Below, in pieces: positions 22,745 through 34,824 of a DNA stretch of 64,000 nt (position 1 is the first letter of the stretch; each line of letters opens with the position of its first letter). The stretch comes from Psettodes erumei (taxonomy: Eukaryota; Chordata; Actinopteri; Pleuronectiformes; Psettodidae): NCBI GenBank assembly GCA_016785225.1, contig JAFBJZ010000607.1, forward strand, positions 496,001 to 560,000, read 5' to 3'. The translations under genes and the position numbers were made by a program. Below the pieces are notes generated by a model. It saw only the letters and a program-made list of their open reading frames with translations, did no database searches and was not told where the DNA came from.

Positions 22745-25700
22745 ATGGCGGAGGGGGAGACAGAGAAGGAATATGACACACGGAAAGCTATCGAGGAGCT
22801 CCGAGAGCGGTTCCAGGGTCTGACCACATCTTTGAGGGAGAGCTCGCAGTCTCCGCTGGAAGCCTCGTTGCATTTCTGCCAAGAGTTTTGCCAGGTTAGC
22901 CTCCCTTCTCCCGCTGCTCATCCCGGGCAGCCTGCAAGCCCCTCTGGCTTCCTGGCCGAGGATGCGCGTCTACGTTTGCTACAACAATGTAGCTAAGGAG
23001 CTAGCTGCCCGAGCTAGCTGCCTGGGATTTCGAGATGGGGGGAAAACTCCACCGTGGTTTCCATCCGCTCTCCCAGTGATGTTTGTCTGTGGCACGTAAT
23101 TATTTGCAAACTCTAACCATCCATGTGGCGAGAAGTCACGCCAGCGTATGCGCACTGTGCATTTATTACCCGTATTTTCCAGGCCAGATAGCTAACAGCA
23201 GATGAATGTTGCTAGCTGGTATGCAGGGTCCCCCTGTCCTGTGCAGTGGTCATGCTGTGCAAAAAAATGGATAGCTACGTTAGCGAGATTTTACTGGCCG
23301 ATTGCATTGATATGCACTGAATTATATGGCTGTATTCGCTTTAGGGTGTGTAATTCAGGCGTAGTAACACTCCATCTCCGTGCTTGTGTAGGTTTTAGCT
23401 TGGTGTAGAAAATGGGTTACTTTTGTGGAGCTGTTTTATTGTACCGAAAGATCAATTATTTTTCCAAGGTGCTAGCCCAGGCCTTTTGCACCAATTAATC
23501 CAGCTAACCGTTATACCAGGGGGTGGTGTTTATTATAGCCACATAGCCGGCACCAGAAGGATAAAAAAGATGTGAAATTAATGTCAGTGTGTAAGCAACC
23601 GATCTGCCTGCAGATGGCTGAGGCTGATTTAAAAGGGAAAGTGTGGCAGTGGTCACTGACTCCATTACACATCCTGCTCATTAATTATTTTTTTTGCCCT
23701 GACCACGTAAATATCAATGCGAGGCCACCATTTACCTGCGACGCTGCACAGATTACTGTCACCGCAGCACATTGGTGTGCGATGATGATAGGTTTGTTTC
23801 TGCTCCACATTAGACCGGCAGTGAGGAATCCATTCAGGTTTAAAAGTTATTTGAGGGAGAAAAAAAAAAGGGAGGGGGGGCGAGCCTCGGACCGAGATAT
23901 GTTGATTGTGTGCAGTCAAGTCAGTGATGGAGATTTATCTCACCGTTGCAGGACTTTCAGTCATACAGGGTGGAATGGATCTGTATTGTGAGTTTTATGT
24001 GTGGACTTTTCATTGATGCAGGTTAGGCCTTACTCTAGCTGAATGATTGGGGGAAAAAAAGAAGGGGAGAATTAAAAGGCACCCCCCCAAGCTCATGTAA
24101 CTTTGGTGCTTTGTCGTCTTAAAGGCTGCTGCACAACTTTTACAATTGATATATAGTAACAGTAAATATTTTATATATTTATATATATATAAATATATGG
24201 ATTGTTTGTGACAGGGACATTTTTCTTCATAGACAAGTTAGATGTGTTTTTTTTAAAAAAACAAAAAAAACCGGAGAGATAGCCACCATCCATACTGCCA
24301 ATACACTTTTGTCTTCAGTTGTACTGCAGATGTCTTTTTTCTCATTGTCAGCTGCTATGATTATGAAAAGGCATCACTACGCATCATTCATCTCTATGTA
24401 GTTACACATGTACGAATGCCTTGGTATGCTGAGGTTTTGAAAGCATAAATAAATCTTTAACAAGGCCAAAAATATTTATGAAGAAGGCAAACCGGGGCTT
24501 TGTGTAACTACTATTGTTTATATATAGTTTATATAATGTCAGAAAATTGTGAAAAATGATAGTCACAATTGCTCAGAGTCAACAGTAAAATCTTTTCTAA
24601 AAGTTTTATTAAGCCAGTCACCCCCAAAACCCAGAGAAATTAAATTTACAATTGTATAAGATAGAAAAAAAATCCTCACTTTTAAGAAGCCTGAAATGTT
24701 GATTGTTATGCGTTTATGTCTTGATTGACTCAAATTGACATTTTAATGTTTCTCCAGGTTCTCGTTGAACATGCTGGCCGTTGGAAAACTGATGAGGATC
24801 CACTGCCTTTGCTGGAGGTCTACACAGTGGCCATCCTCAGCTTTGCTAAAGCAGCTTCCTGTCTCTCCTCCGAATGTGAAAACGTGCCACTCCTACTTGA
24901 AAAGTTAGCACTGTGAGTAGAAACTCTGACACGGATGTTGCAGGAAATAAGTGTTCCTAAATCCCTAGCAGCTACGTTGCGCTCAGGTTCTAGCATTGGA
25001 CGCATGCATGTAACATTAGACACAACGTTTTGTTTGGTTTGCAGTTCCGCTGGTGATGTTTTGTCTTTTAGTAGAGATTCGACAATATGAATAAAACAAA
25101 AAAGGCCCAAATCCCAAAGGAAATTTTGTTATAAAAAAGTTTTTTGAATACAGGAACTATCCAACTACTTTCACAATTTGCGCTAAGATGAAGGCAAAGA
25201 CCTTGAGGCTAGAATACAGAACTGAAATGTAGGCTAGCTCTTGGGGAGCAGAGACATATTTGGGATGAGCCACAGAGAAAAATTTGCACATGGAGGTAAA
25301 GCACATAGACAAGAAATATACAAATTATATATCAATTATAAATGCTGATTTTGGTCATTCTGAGCATTATTATTGTTGATTTACATTACTACCAGCAATG
25401 CTAACAACAGCACCTTTTAAATATCAAACTCTCAATTAAGTGTCTCATGGCTGCTGATTATTTATAACCCCCATTTTTCTTGTCGGTCCTCTCTGTTTCC
25501 AAAATGCCACACTGACTTTACAGCGCCACACTTTCTGAATAGTTTGTTCTTGTGTAGTTACCCTTAATTTATGAAGTGTGTGCACATCCTTGACCCAAAT
25601 CCAACTTTAATAAACGACGACTGTGTTTGGATTCACAGGAGCTGTGCAGAGCTGCTGCTCTTACTGCCCCACCATGTCCCTGGTGCCTTATGGGAGGAGT

Positions 25701-28700
25701 TTCAGTCCTCCATGAAGGTCAGTATCCCCAGGGCTGTTAGTGCACTTTTTTGAGGCTTATCTTTACAGTGATAAGCATTGAAATACTGTCTAGTAATTAA
25801 AATGCTTTTAGTTTATCTTAGCATTGACGTAATTAAGACATTTAGGTTGAAACATAGAGTCCTGTGGGTTCTCTTTACAAGAACTGACATGTAACGTATT
25901 TGATTCTCACACAAATGCGCTGCTGTAACCATTATTTCATTACTCTCATGCATGTAACATCTGAAGTAGTGTATGCCTCACTGATATTTTAGCAGTTCAG
26001 TTTTGACATATTTATTTGTCTGCTGTTGCAGTTGGCACACAGCCTTTTGCAAGAAAGTGGGAGCACACAGCTCTGCCTGCTCGCGGTTCTGGCGCAGCAG
26101 GATGGCGTCTGGTCCAACACCACACTAAGCGGCATCCTGTCCAATCAAATCCCTCAGACTGAGCAAGGTTAGATGCACACTGATTTGAAGATTAACTTGT
26201 ACTATTGCGATTGAATGAAATTTATAATTGTTGTAATATGTTTCTCTGTTTTTCTTTTTTTCACTATCTGTCTCTTAGTTCACAAGTATCTTGAGTTGGA
26301 AGGTCCCACACTTCTGAACATGCGAATAAAGCACCTAATCAAAGTGGAAAGTGTTGATAAGGCTGCTGTCCTTGCAAAGATGTGTTCAGAGTACCCAGGA
26401 TATGAAGGAAAAGGGAACTTCAAACAAACCTACCTGCTTTGCATCTGCATGACAAAAACCCAGGAGCAGCTCATGGAAGAGGTGAAGAGATGTGAACAAC
26501 ATGGTTCTTTGTCGACAAAGAATTAAGAAATCTGATATTTGAACAACCAAGTTAAATGATTCATTAAAACAACTTAAGTATTACACCGAAAATGGACTGT
26601 TATCAATGTTGCTGGTACATGTGGCAGTTATTTTCACCTTTTCTCTCTTTTTTTCCTCCAATAGATTGCGTCAATAGACTGTAAAGATGCTCTTGAAATG
26701 ATCTGCAACTTGGAGTCAGAGGGAGATGAGAAAGGAGCTCTCTGCTTATGTTCTGCCTTTCTCAAGCGACAGCTCCTTCAAGGAGACGTTTACTGTGCCT
26801 GGTAAGTGTTTGTTTCAGATATGTACTCTGTGAACACTTACAATTTCATGTGCTGTGTTCTTAGATGTGGGTTTGCTGCTTTTTGCATTCTTACATTATA
26901 ATAAATTTACTATTTGTAGTTTTTTTCTGTGGGCAAGACAAAAACATGACATTTAGAATCAGGATTTAAGAAATTGCAATGGTATATTTCATTGTTTTCA
27001 AAAGTTTCATGGACTGAATAAACAATTGAGAACATTGATTAGTGACAAAATGGTTTTCATTGTGTTTGTGATGTTTTCCAGGGAACTCACACTGTTCTGG
27101 AGTAAGCTACTCATGCGTTTAGAGTCATCTGCTGATGCTTTTCTTGGGCAAAGCAAAGAGATGGCTCTTCTCTGCAGAAGTGTCTGTCATATCCTGTTTC
27201 TCATCAAAGTAATCCAAAATGAGGTAAGAAAAATAGTCTGCACATTTGTAGCAGATAGCAGAACTTTGACATTTCCGTTCACACCAACAATGGCTCATAG
27301 TTAACATGTCCTTAAAATCAAACCTGTTGCATTTCGGTTACTTTTTTTGTTGTTTCTGCAGGTTGGAGAGGTGGGTTTGCCAGTGTGTGTGGAAATGTGC
27401 ATTCAAGCTCTGAAAATGACCTCCAGTGACCACAAGGACAGCAAGTCTACCATCTGCAAGACTATTTCCTGCCTCTTGCCAACCGATCTAGAGGTTAAGC
27501 GTGCGTGCCAGCTGACTGAGTTCCTCCTCCAGCCTACCGTGGACTCGTATTATGCCGTGGAGACGCTGTACAACGAACCCGACCAAAAGCCTGAGGAGGA
27601 TGGGAGTCTACCAGTGCCCAATTCTTTACGCTGCGAGTTACTGCTGGCCTTGAAGACACAGTGGCCTTTTGATCCAGAGTTCTGGGACTGGAAAACACTG
27701 AAACGCAACTGCTTGGCACTGATGGGTGAGGAGGCAGCTATTGTGTCATCTATTGACACACTCAATGACACAGATGAACAAGAGGTGGAAAGTACACTTG
27801 GCAAGCTCCCTGAATACAGAGACCTGGAGGATTTTCTGTTAACCACTACAAATGAACTCAATGAAATCACAGATGAAAGAGAAAAAAACAGAGAGGCTAA
27901 AAAACTCCGGGAGCAGGGTTTTGTGTCTGCCCGGTTCAGAAATTGGCGAGCCTACATGCAGTATTGCGTTTTGTGCGACAAGGAGTTCCTAGGTCACAGA
28001 ATTGTTCGCCACGCTCAGAAGCATTTCAAAGACGGCATGTATCTTTGCCCAATCTGTGCTGATAGTTTTGAAAGTAGGGAGGTTCTAGAGCCGCATGTAG
28101 CATCGCACGTAAAGCAGTCGTGCAAAGAGAGGCTAGCTGCAATGAAAGCTGCAAGGAAGGTAACCAAACCACCTCAGTCCCCGAAAAGTCCTTTGAAAAA
28201 TTTAAAGGTAGCTGCCAAGACAAGCATGAGCCCTGTTAAAATTGAATCTCAAATTGGGGAAAAATTGGCATCTCCTGTTAAGGTAGAACAGACTACATCT
28301 GACATGCAAATAAGCCAGGACTGTTTCTGTCCCGTTAAAAATTGCTCCAAGGCTTTCAAATTTTTCCGTAACCTCATGGCTCACGTCAGATCTCACAAGG
28401 ACGATGAAGAGGCCATGAGGTTTTTAGAGATACAAAAACAGAAAGTGGTGTGCCAGTACTGCAGACGACAGTTCGTTAATGTCCGACATCTTAATGATCA
28501 TTTGCAGATGCACTGTGGCAGCAAACCATACATCTGCATACAGTTGGATTGCAAGGCCAACTTTAACTCCAATTCTGAGCTCCTCATGCACAGAAAAACT
28601 CACACAGAGTTTAAAGCCCAGTGCATGTTTCCAAACTGTGGCAAGGTTTTCAGTGAAGCCTACTTGTTGTATGATCATGAGGCTCAGCATTACCTTACCT

Positions 28701-31700
28701 ACACCTGCCCCACAGACAACTGCGGCAAAATATTCTACTCACAGTCTCAATTCTTGATGCACCAAGAGAATCACTGTACGAATGACATGGTAAACAATTT
28801 GCCGCCCACCATGAATCAAAACCCTCCCCTCACTCCAAAAGCTGGACCACCGCTTGAGAGCACCCAGGGCAAGGAAGAGCCATGCTCTGCTGTTGTTTGC
28901 CTCGAAAGGATTAATACGGATGTTTACACGAAGGAGGAATCAAAGGCTGACACATCTCCATGCAGATCGCCAGAGGTTTCTAATGAGCCCGGTCCCGTGA
29001 GATTGAAACACTCGATCGAAAGCATGCTGAATCCAGCGGCAGATTTTGAAATGAAAGAGCCAGATAAATGTTACACTCCACTGACAAACCCTCCTGCAGC
29101 ACAAGCTGATGCAAAACTGCCACTGGAGGCTCCGCACACGCACTGTAGTGTGGCCGGGCAAGACGAGACCCCTCCCGAGTACCCCGTCCCCGGGGCAGCA
29201 AACCCTGCGGCAAGTCAGCAGGGAGAGGGGGCTAATGGTGTAAGAGCTAACGAGCTTCCAAGAGTGATACCTCAGATAATTTCTCCGAGTCAAATCAAGA
29301 CAGAAATTCCTTGCACGCTGCAAGGATATCCCTCCAGCACGCCTGCTGCTGCGGCTGGCAGTGAAGAGAACCTGCATTGCTGCCCGTATAATGACTGTAC
29401 GAGGGCATACAGCACAAACAAAAGTCTCTCGAGGCACGTGAAGAAGCAACACCCCGAAATATTTGAAGACTGGAAGTTAGCAAAGAAGTACAATAAAGTG
29501 GCCAAAATTACGGCCAAAAAGGCCCCGAGTGGACCGGCTTCACCAAATCAGCCTCAGAACCTGGGAAACAGGCCGTCCAATCAGCCAGCAATACTATGCA
29601 ACAAACCCAAGGTGCAGCAAATTGATTACCCAGTGGGATGTTCAACCTCACACACCCAGTGTTACCCTGGATCAATGGAGCCTGTGCCAATTACTCCAAT
29701 GGTAAACCCCACAGTGTACCCGTCATGGGGAGGCCCAAACAATCCCAGCGAAATGATGCAGACAGACATGTCCCAGTCGTGGTCTTCTGCGCCCATGAAT
29801 AACTGCTATCCAGATGCCTTCAACATGAACGACTACCCCTCACGTAGCTATCCGCAGTGGCAGGCAGACCCTTATCAAACAACAGCGTCTGCCCCACCCG
29901 ACAGAGATCATTCAATGGCAGCTATACATGGTCCCGCTATGTCACAGGCTCCTTCAGATTCCAGTTTGATGTCTCAGTATGTGTCCAGCTCCCTGATGCT
30001 TGATAACGGAGGACAAATGCATAATGGAGGACATCAGTATGGACTTATGCAGCCTGAGGGTAGTGGAGATGGCGGAGATGTGAGGAAAGACAGCACAAGC
30101 ATGACAGGACAGTTGGATGACAGAAACAGCATCTCAACAATTGACAGCCTACCTGAAGGAAGTTACCACGCTCCGTATGCTCAGAGTGAAAACTCTTGTC
30201 TTACTCAAGGCTCATCAGTCAATATTCCCATGAAATGTCTGAGCCCAGAGGCCCAAGTTGCATTAAAACCCACAACTGAAATCATTAAAACAGAGAACAT
30301 CCCAGCTCCGGGTTATGACCAGCTGGACAACTCTGGGGACGGCATGCTCAGCCCACATAGTGTCATCCAAACAGATTTCCCTTACGACGAGGACTGCCCC
30401 AGTGCTGAGTGTGAAGCTCACCCCCCCGATGAAAAGGGCGGCGAACCCGACACGCAGAAAGGAAAACGCAGCAGGTTGAGCAAGCGAACCAAATGGCCGG
30501 CTATTATTAAGGATGGCAAAGTCATCTGCAGAAGATGCTTTAGAGAGTTCACTAGCACCAAATCTCTGGGAGGTCACCTGTCTAAGCGCTCACAGTGCAG
30601 ACCTTTGGATGAGATCGACCTCACAGCAGATCTGCCGACATCGTTTCTCGATTTCCTCAATGACCCGCATGTCCCTGATACTAATGGAGCAATATATAAT
30701 ATGGCAAATGGGGATTTCTCACAGGAATCCTGTAGCTTGACCACTCTGACTTCACCTATGGCGTTGAAACAGGAGCCCCAGAACACAAATATAATGGACT
30801 TTTCAAACTCCTTCACAGTTTCCCCTGAAAACCAGCAAGAGAAGACGGTAGAGGTGGCTAATCCGGGGCTCACTGCGCCCTATCAAGAGGATCACCTGAT
30901 GGAAATTTCACACGCCTTTCAAAGGTTGGATTTGATTGAGGCTGCTCAAGAGAAGATGAGAAATGCGCTGTCCTTAGAGCAAAATGTCAGTCAGTGTGAT
31001 ACAGCCCCTGACGTAGAAAAGAGCAAAATCCTGACTAAAAATACTGACAAGCTCTCTGAAAAGGTACCTAAACCTTTTAAATGTGACCAGGAGGATTGTG
31101 AGTATTCCTTCATGACAAAGGAGGCCTTATTCAAGCACTTAAGTAAAATGCATGATTACTCTAATGAAATGATTGAGGAGTTAAAAAGGACACCATCCAA
31201 ACTGTCTCCGTATCCTTGTCAGATTTGCCCCAAAACGTTCACCAGAACAACAGGGTTGAGAATTCACTACGAGAAAGTCCATCGTCTGTCCAAGGTGGAA
31301 ATGCAAAAGCTGCGGATCAGTGCTCGAAACAGGCGTGCGTTTAGACTTAACAAAGGTGATGGGCCAATCAGTCACGCAACCACCGATGCTAACGCCAGTC
31401 GCTCGACACCAGCCGCACCTGTACTACTCGCTATAAAACAAGAGCCGCTCGACATTGCCATTGCACCTCAAGCAGACAATGAAACCAATCCAGATGTTCA
31501 TCAAATCACTTCACCACAAGATGCCATAAAAGAGGGCTTCATACCCGAGGTATCCACTGTTACGAGACTGCCGTCTCCTCCAAACTACATGAGTGACGGG
31601 TCGTTTGGTGAGGCGGCACCAGCTCATGAGCGAACCCCAGAGCAGCCCGAACTGGCTGTTGTAAACCAGAGTCCAGATGGGAAGCAGAACTCTAATTCAA

Positions 31701-33520
31701 CAGAGCAACTCAGTCCAGTTGGCAAAGCAAAGGAGCAGCGAGGAAAATCAGATGCAGCGCTGAGCAAAGTGAAAGAGCTAAAGTCCGGCTCCCCAACTGC
31801 ATCTGCTTCTTCCTCCCCAGAAAAACCCGGCAGCTCAAAAAACACACCAACGAAGGATGAAGCCCAGAGAAAAGAGAAACTTCAGAAAAGGCTGAGTCTC
31901 AAATTGTGTGATACAGACAACGCCTACAGTCCGTATAGACCATATCGCTGTGTTCATGAAGGATGCACTGCTGCATTCACCATCCAGCACAATTTGATTC
32001 TCCATTACAGGGCCATGCATCAGGCATCGCTGCCCGCCAGCAAAACTGAAACCGAAGCTGAGAAGACGAGTGTTCAAAACGGACAGGAGAGCAGTCCCAG
32101 CTTAGGGAAAGATAATGAAGTCAGGTGTCAAGTAAAAAACTGTTCGAGGGTGTTCATGGGAATCACAAGGTTAGTGCAGCATTACCTCTTACTTCACAAG
32201 TTCACGCGTGACAAAGCTACCGCCATGATGGCCAGCATGACCATAGGGACTTTCAACTGTGACCGGCCAGAGTGCGCCCTCCCCTTCAACTCCGTGGAGA
32301 AGTACATCGAGCACATTAAGAATTACCACAAGGAAATCGCCATCTCTGAGAGCGGCTCAGTCGACCCAACTTTCAGGTGCGAGTACGAGGGATGTGACCG
32401 CGTTTACACTACAAAATCAAACCTCCTCCGTCATCTGATCAAAAAGCACGATTATGTTTATGATCCCAAAACAAGTGACGGAAGAAGAACTAAATCAGTA
32501 GGGCTCTTCCCGGGGGTTAATGGGAAAGAGAACGTAGAAAACAAGTTCAAAATGAAAAAGAAAAACACTAAAAAGAAAGAAGGGAAGTCCATCGAACATT
32601 GGACTAGTTTTGGAAAACCGACACTAAAATCCCACGAGGAGGCGTCAGCTATGTGCACCAAGAAGTCCGCCCTGCAGTACCCATGCATGATCATAGGCTG
32701 TGATGCAGTTGAGCGGGCTGAGAGACATATATTTAAGCATTACACCACTCATGGCCTCACAGAGAGATACATTGAAGACCAGAGGAGTCAGTTCATTTTC
32801 TGCAAAAAGTACTCGCGTGCCAGATTCAAAGAAACTAACAAATCCGAAGGCGCTTCAAGCTCATCTTCTGATGAGACGGAGCCAGAAGAGGGTGAAAAAC
32901 CCAGTGACCAGAAAACAGATGAGCTGGTGGACAGAATAGGACAAGATGACAGCAAATTGTCCAATGACGACAGTGCAGAATCACAAGCTTCCACTGGGAC
33001 AGAGGGGGGGACTAAAAGAGGCCGTCCCAGAAAACCTGCACAACCTACACCAGCTTGTCCTGAGAGGATGCAGACCCTTAGGACCCGTTCGACTGTTAAC
33101 AGTTCGAGAGAGAACTCAAATCCTGGTACCCCCACAGCCCAAGAACAACGTGACGATGTGGTGATGTCAGGGTCTTTCAAGCCCTTAGGTCTTGAGGACT
33201 CCTTCCTTAAGTTCTTGGAAACTGCAGAGTCAACCCACTCCTCCAAACGGAAATTAAATGACAAATCTAGTGCTGAACTGCCGTCCAAAAGACAACAAAC
33301 TCACAAACAGAAATCTGCAACAAAAAGTAAAATAACTGATGAATTTAGAGGCTGTGAAAATCTTGTAGACTTTAGAAATCCCCTAAATCTGAAATCAGTG
33401 AGCAATGTCAAAATTGTAATGGATAAAACATTTTCAGACGGTGCTGATCTTTTGCTAAAGCAGCTACAAGACATGAGGCCCATAGTCATAATAAAAAAAT
33501 GGCTTTATAGTGGATCATAG
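22745..33520 (+). CDS. znf292: Zinc finger protein 292
   Basis: Exons: 22745-22894, 24758-24912, 25639-25717, 26032-26167, 26279-26481, 26665-26801, 27082-27223, 27362-33520. They give 2386 aa (human about 2720). The N-terminal ~440 residues match the helical ZNF292/Rlf-type domain (EDPLPLLEVYTVAI, DCKDALEMICNLESEGDEK, WPFDPEFWDWKTLKR). At least 16 C2H2-type fingers are spread through the last exon: near 27964, 28050, 28330, 28455, 28535, 28625, 28708, 29378, 30525, 31080, 31215, 31948, 32125, 32260, 32376 and 32686. Between them are low-complexity linkers and an AT-hook-like KRGRPRKP near 33015. The C-terminus (NVKIVMDKTFSDGADLLLKQLQDM) matches the human end. The protein is nuclear and DNA-binding; human ZNF292 is a tumour suppressor linked to intellectual disability. 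ATG 22745 was chosen for its position before MAEGE... and a good Kozak context. Teleosts can carry two copies; I cannot tell a from b. Confidence 0.95.
24168..24200. repeat. AT-rich (TA)n patch in znf292 intron 1
   Basis: Alternating A/T stretch inside the 1.86-kb first intron of znf292. Nothing else notable was seen in that intron apart from A-runs. Confidence 0.7.
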
Positions 33521-33926
33521 CCCAATATTTTGTTCTCAACTCAGTCTCACTCAGGATTTGAGAAGTTATGCTGCAGAATGGATTGTTTGTTAATGCATCA
33601 GATTTCCAACTGTTAACAGTAATGGTCACAGGTAACGATGAAATGGCCTATTTTGTACTTAATGGAAAAATGTCTCGGATGATTTTAAGTATGTATGTTA
33701 GTTATAATAACCAGGTAATCTATAGGGCATAGATTTTAGAAACATGTTTGTATTTATGCTTAGTACTGAAGATGTTTTTTTTTTTTTTGCTAAATGGAGA
33801 CTTTTAAAGAAAAACTATGTTTTTATATATCCCTATGGGATTTCAAGTTCTGTTTGTATTTATTTCATCTTTTTTCAACACTAGTAGACCTATCTGTAAT
33901 ATTTACATGTCTTCCACAAAGTGTTC

Positions 33927-33932
33927 AATAAA
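33927..33932 (+). terminator. znf292: znf292 poly(A) signal AATAAA
   Basis: AATAAA about 400 nt after the stop, followed by a T-rich stretch. It sets a 3'UTR of about 430 nt. Confidence 0.8.
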
Positions 33933-34540
33933 ATGTTACTTTTTAAAATGTTACTTTTTCTTTTTGTAAAATATTGTCGGCAGATCTTTTTTGTGTTGTG
34001 GGTGTTTTTTTCCCCCTAATATCTCACTTGTTTACAAAGTTTTGATTTTGACAGATCGTAAAGATTTATGCACTGTCCTGCTGTAACACTATGCTTAAAT
34101 CACTTGAATGAATGTTGTCTGCATAGTTTCGTTACACACACTCGTTAGCAGGACTTAATTTGACAAACAATAATTATGCAACAGTCTATCTTAAATCTGA
34201 GTTCACTATTGTATACTGTATATATACAATTAACCCTTCAATAAATTTATTAGAGGTTTAATTTAATCCGTGCATTATACTGCAGTTTAAAATGAAATGT
34301 TGATAGACACAGCTAAAAATGAAAGACTGAAGCTACTATTTCTAATTATATATTTATTATTATAACCGTTTTACAAGTCGCTGTGGATATGAATATAAAA
34401 AACCGGCCGGGAGACCACAATTATGGGGAACCGAAGGGTGAGAGTGTTCAAGAACAGCAATGTCATGTGAGCAAAAAACACCGTAATTAAAACTGCAAAG
34501 ATACAATAAGACACTAATCAGAGTAAGCTATTTTAATTGC
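33933..34540. other. Spacer between znf292 and orc3
   Basis: AT-rich, about 0.6 kb, no gene visible. In tetrapods several genes (GJB7, SMIM8, SLC35A1, CFAP206, RARS2) lie between ZNF292 and ORC3. None fits here. Confidence 0.7.
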
Positions 34541-34544
34541 CATA

Positions 34545-34824
34545 TTTGGCGGAATGACAGTCAATACATTTATCGTGTCCGGTGACTTAAAACGTCTGTC
34601 TCTGCCTTACACTTGAAGGGTCATGAACACACCAGAACAGAGCAGCCGTTTATTGACTGAACACAACCTCTTCCGGAAACGTCATATTGGCGGGAAGTAC
34701 CAGCTATTTCGTCCGGTTAAAAAACAAGAGACGTTTTAACTTTGTTTTAAAACTTTAACCGAGACTCAAGCGCAAAAGCATTGACGCCGAGCATCCCAAC
34801 CGGCTGCATTCAGCTACCGCTGAG
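34545..34824 (+). promoter_or_regulatory. orc3: orc3 promoter with E2F-like and ETS-like sites
   Basis: TTGGCGGGAA (34687-34696) matches the E2F consensus, and TTTGGCGGAA (34545-34554) is a second, weaker match. CTTCCGGAA (34670-34678) is an ETS-type site. All lie within 280 nt of the start codon. E2F control is well known for origin-licensing genes and fits ORC3. Confidence 0.55.

Noticed and set aside
23770..23840. GATGATGA in znf292 intron 1 as a C box
   Set aside because: No D box at a suitable distance with a closing stem.
27534..33489. Many antisense open frames of 60-170 codons opposite znf292
   Set aside because: They mirror the long coding exon and have no start context, splice logic or family similarity.
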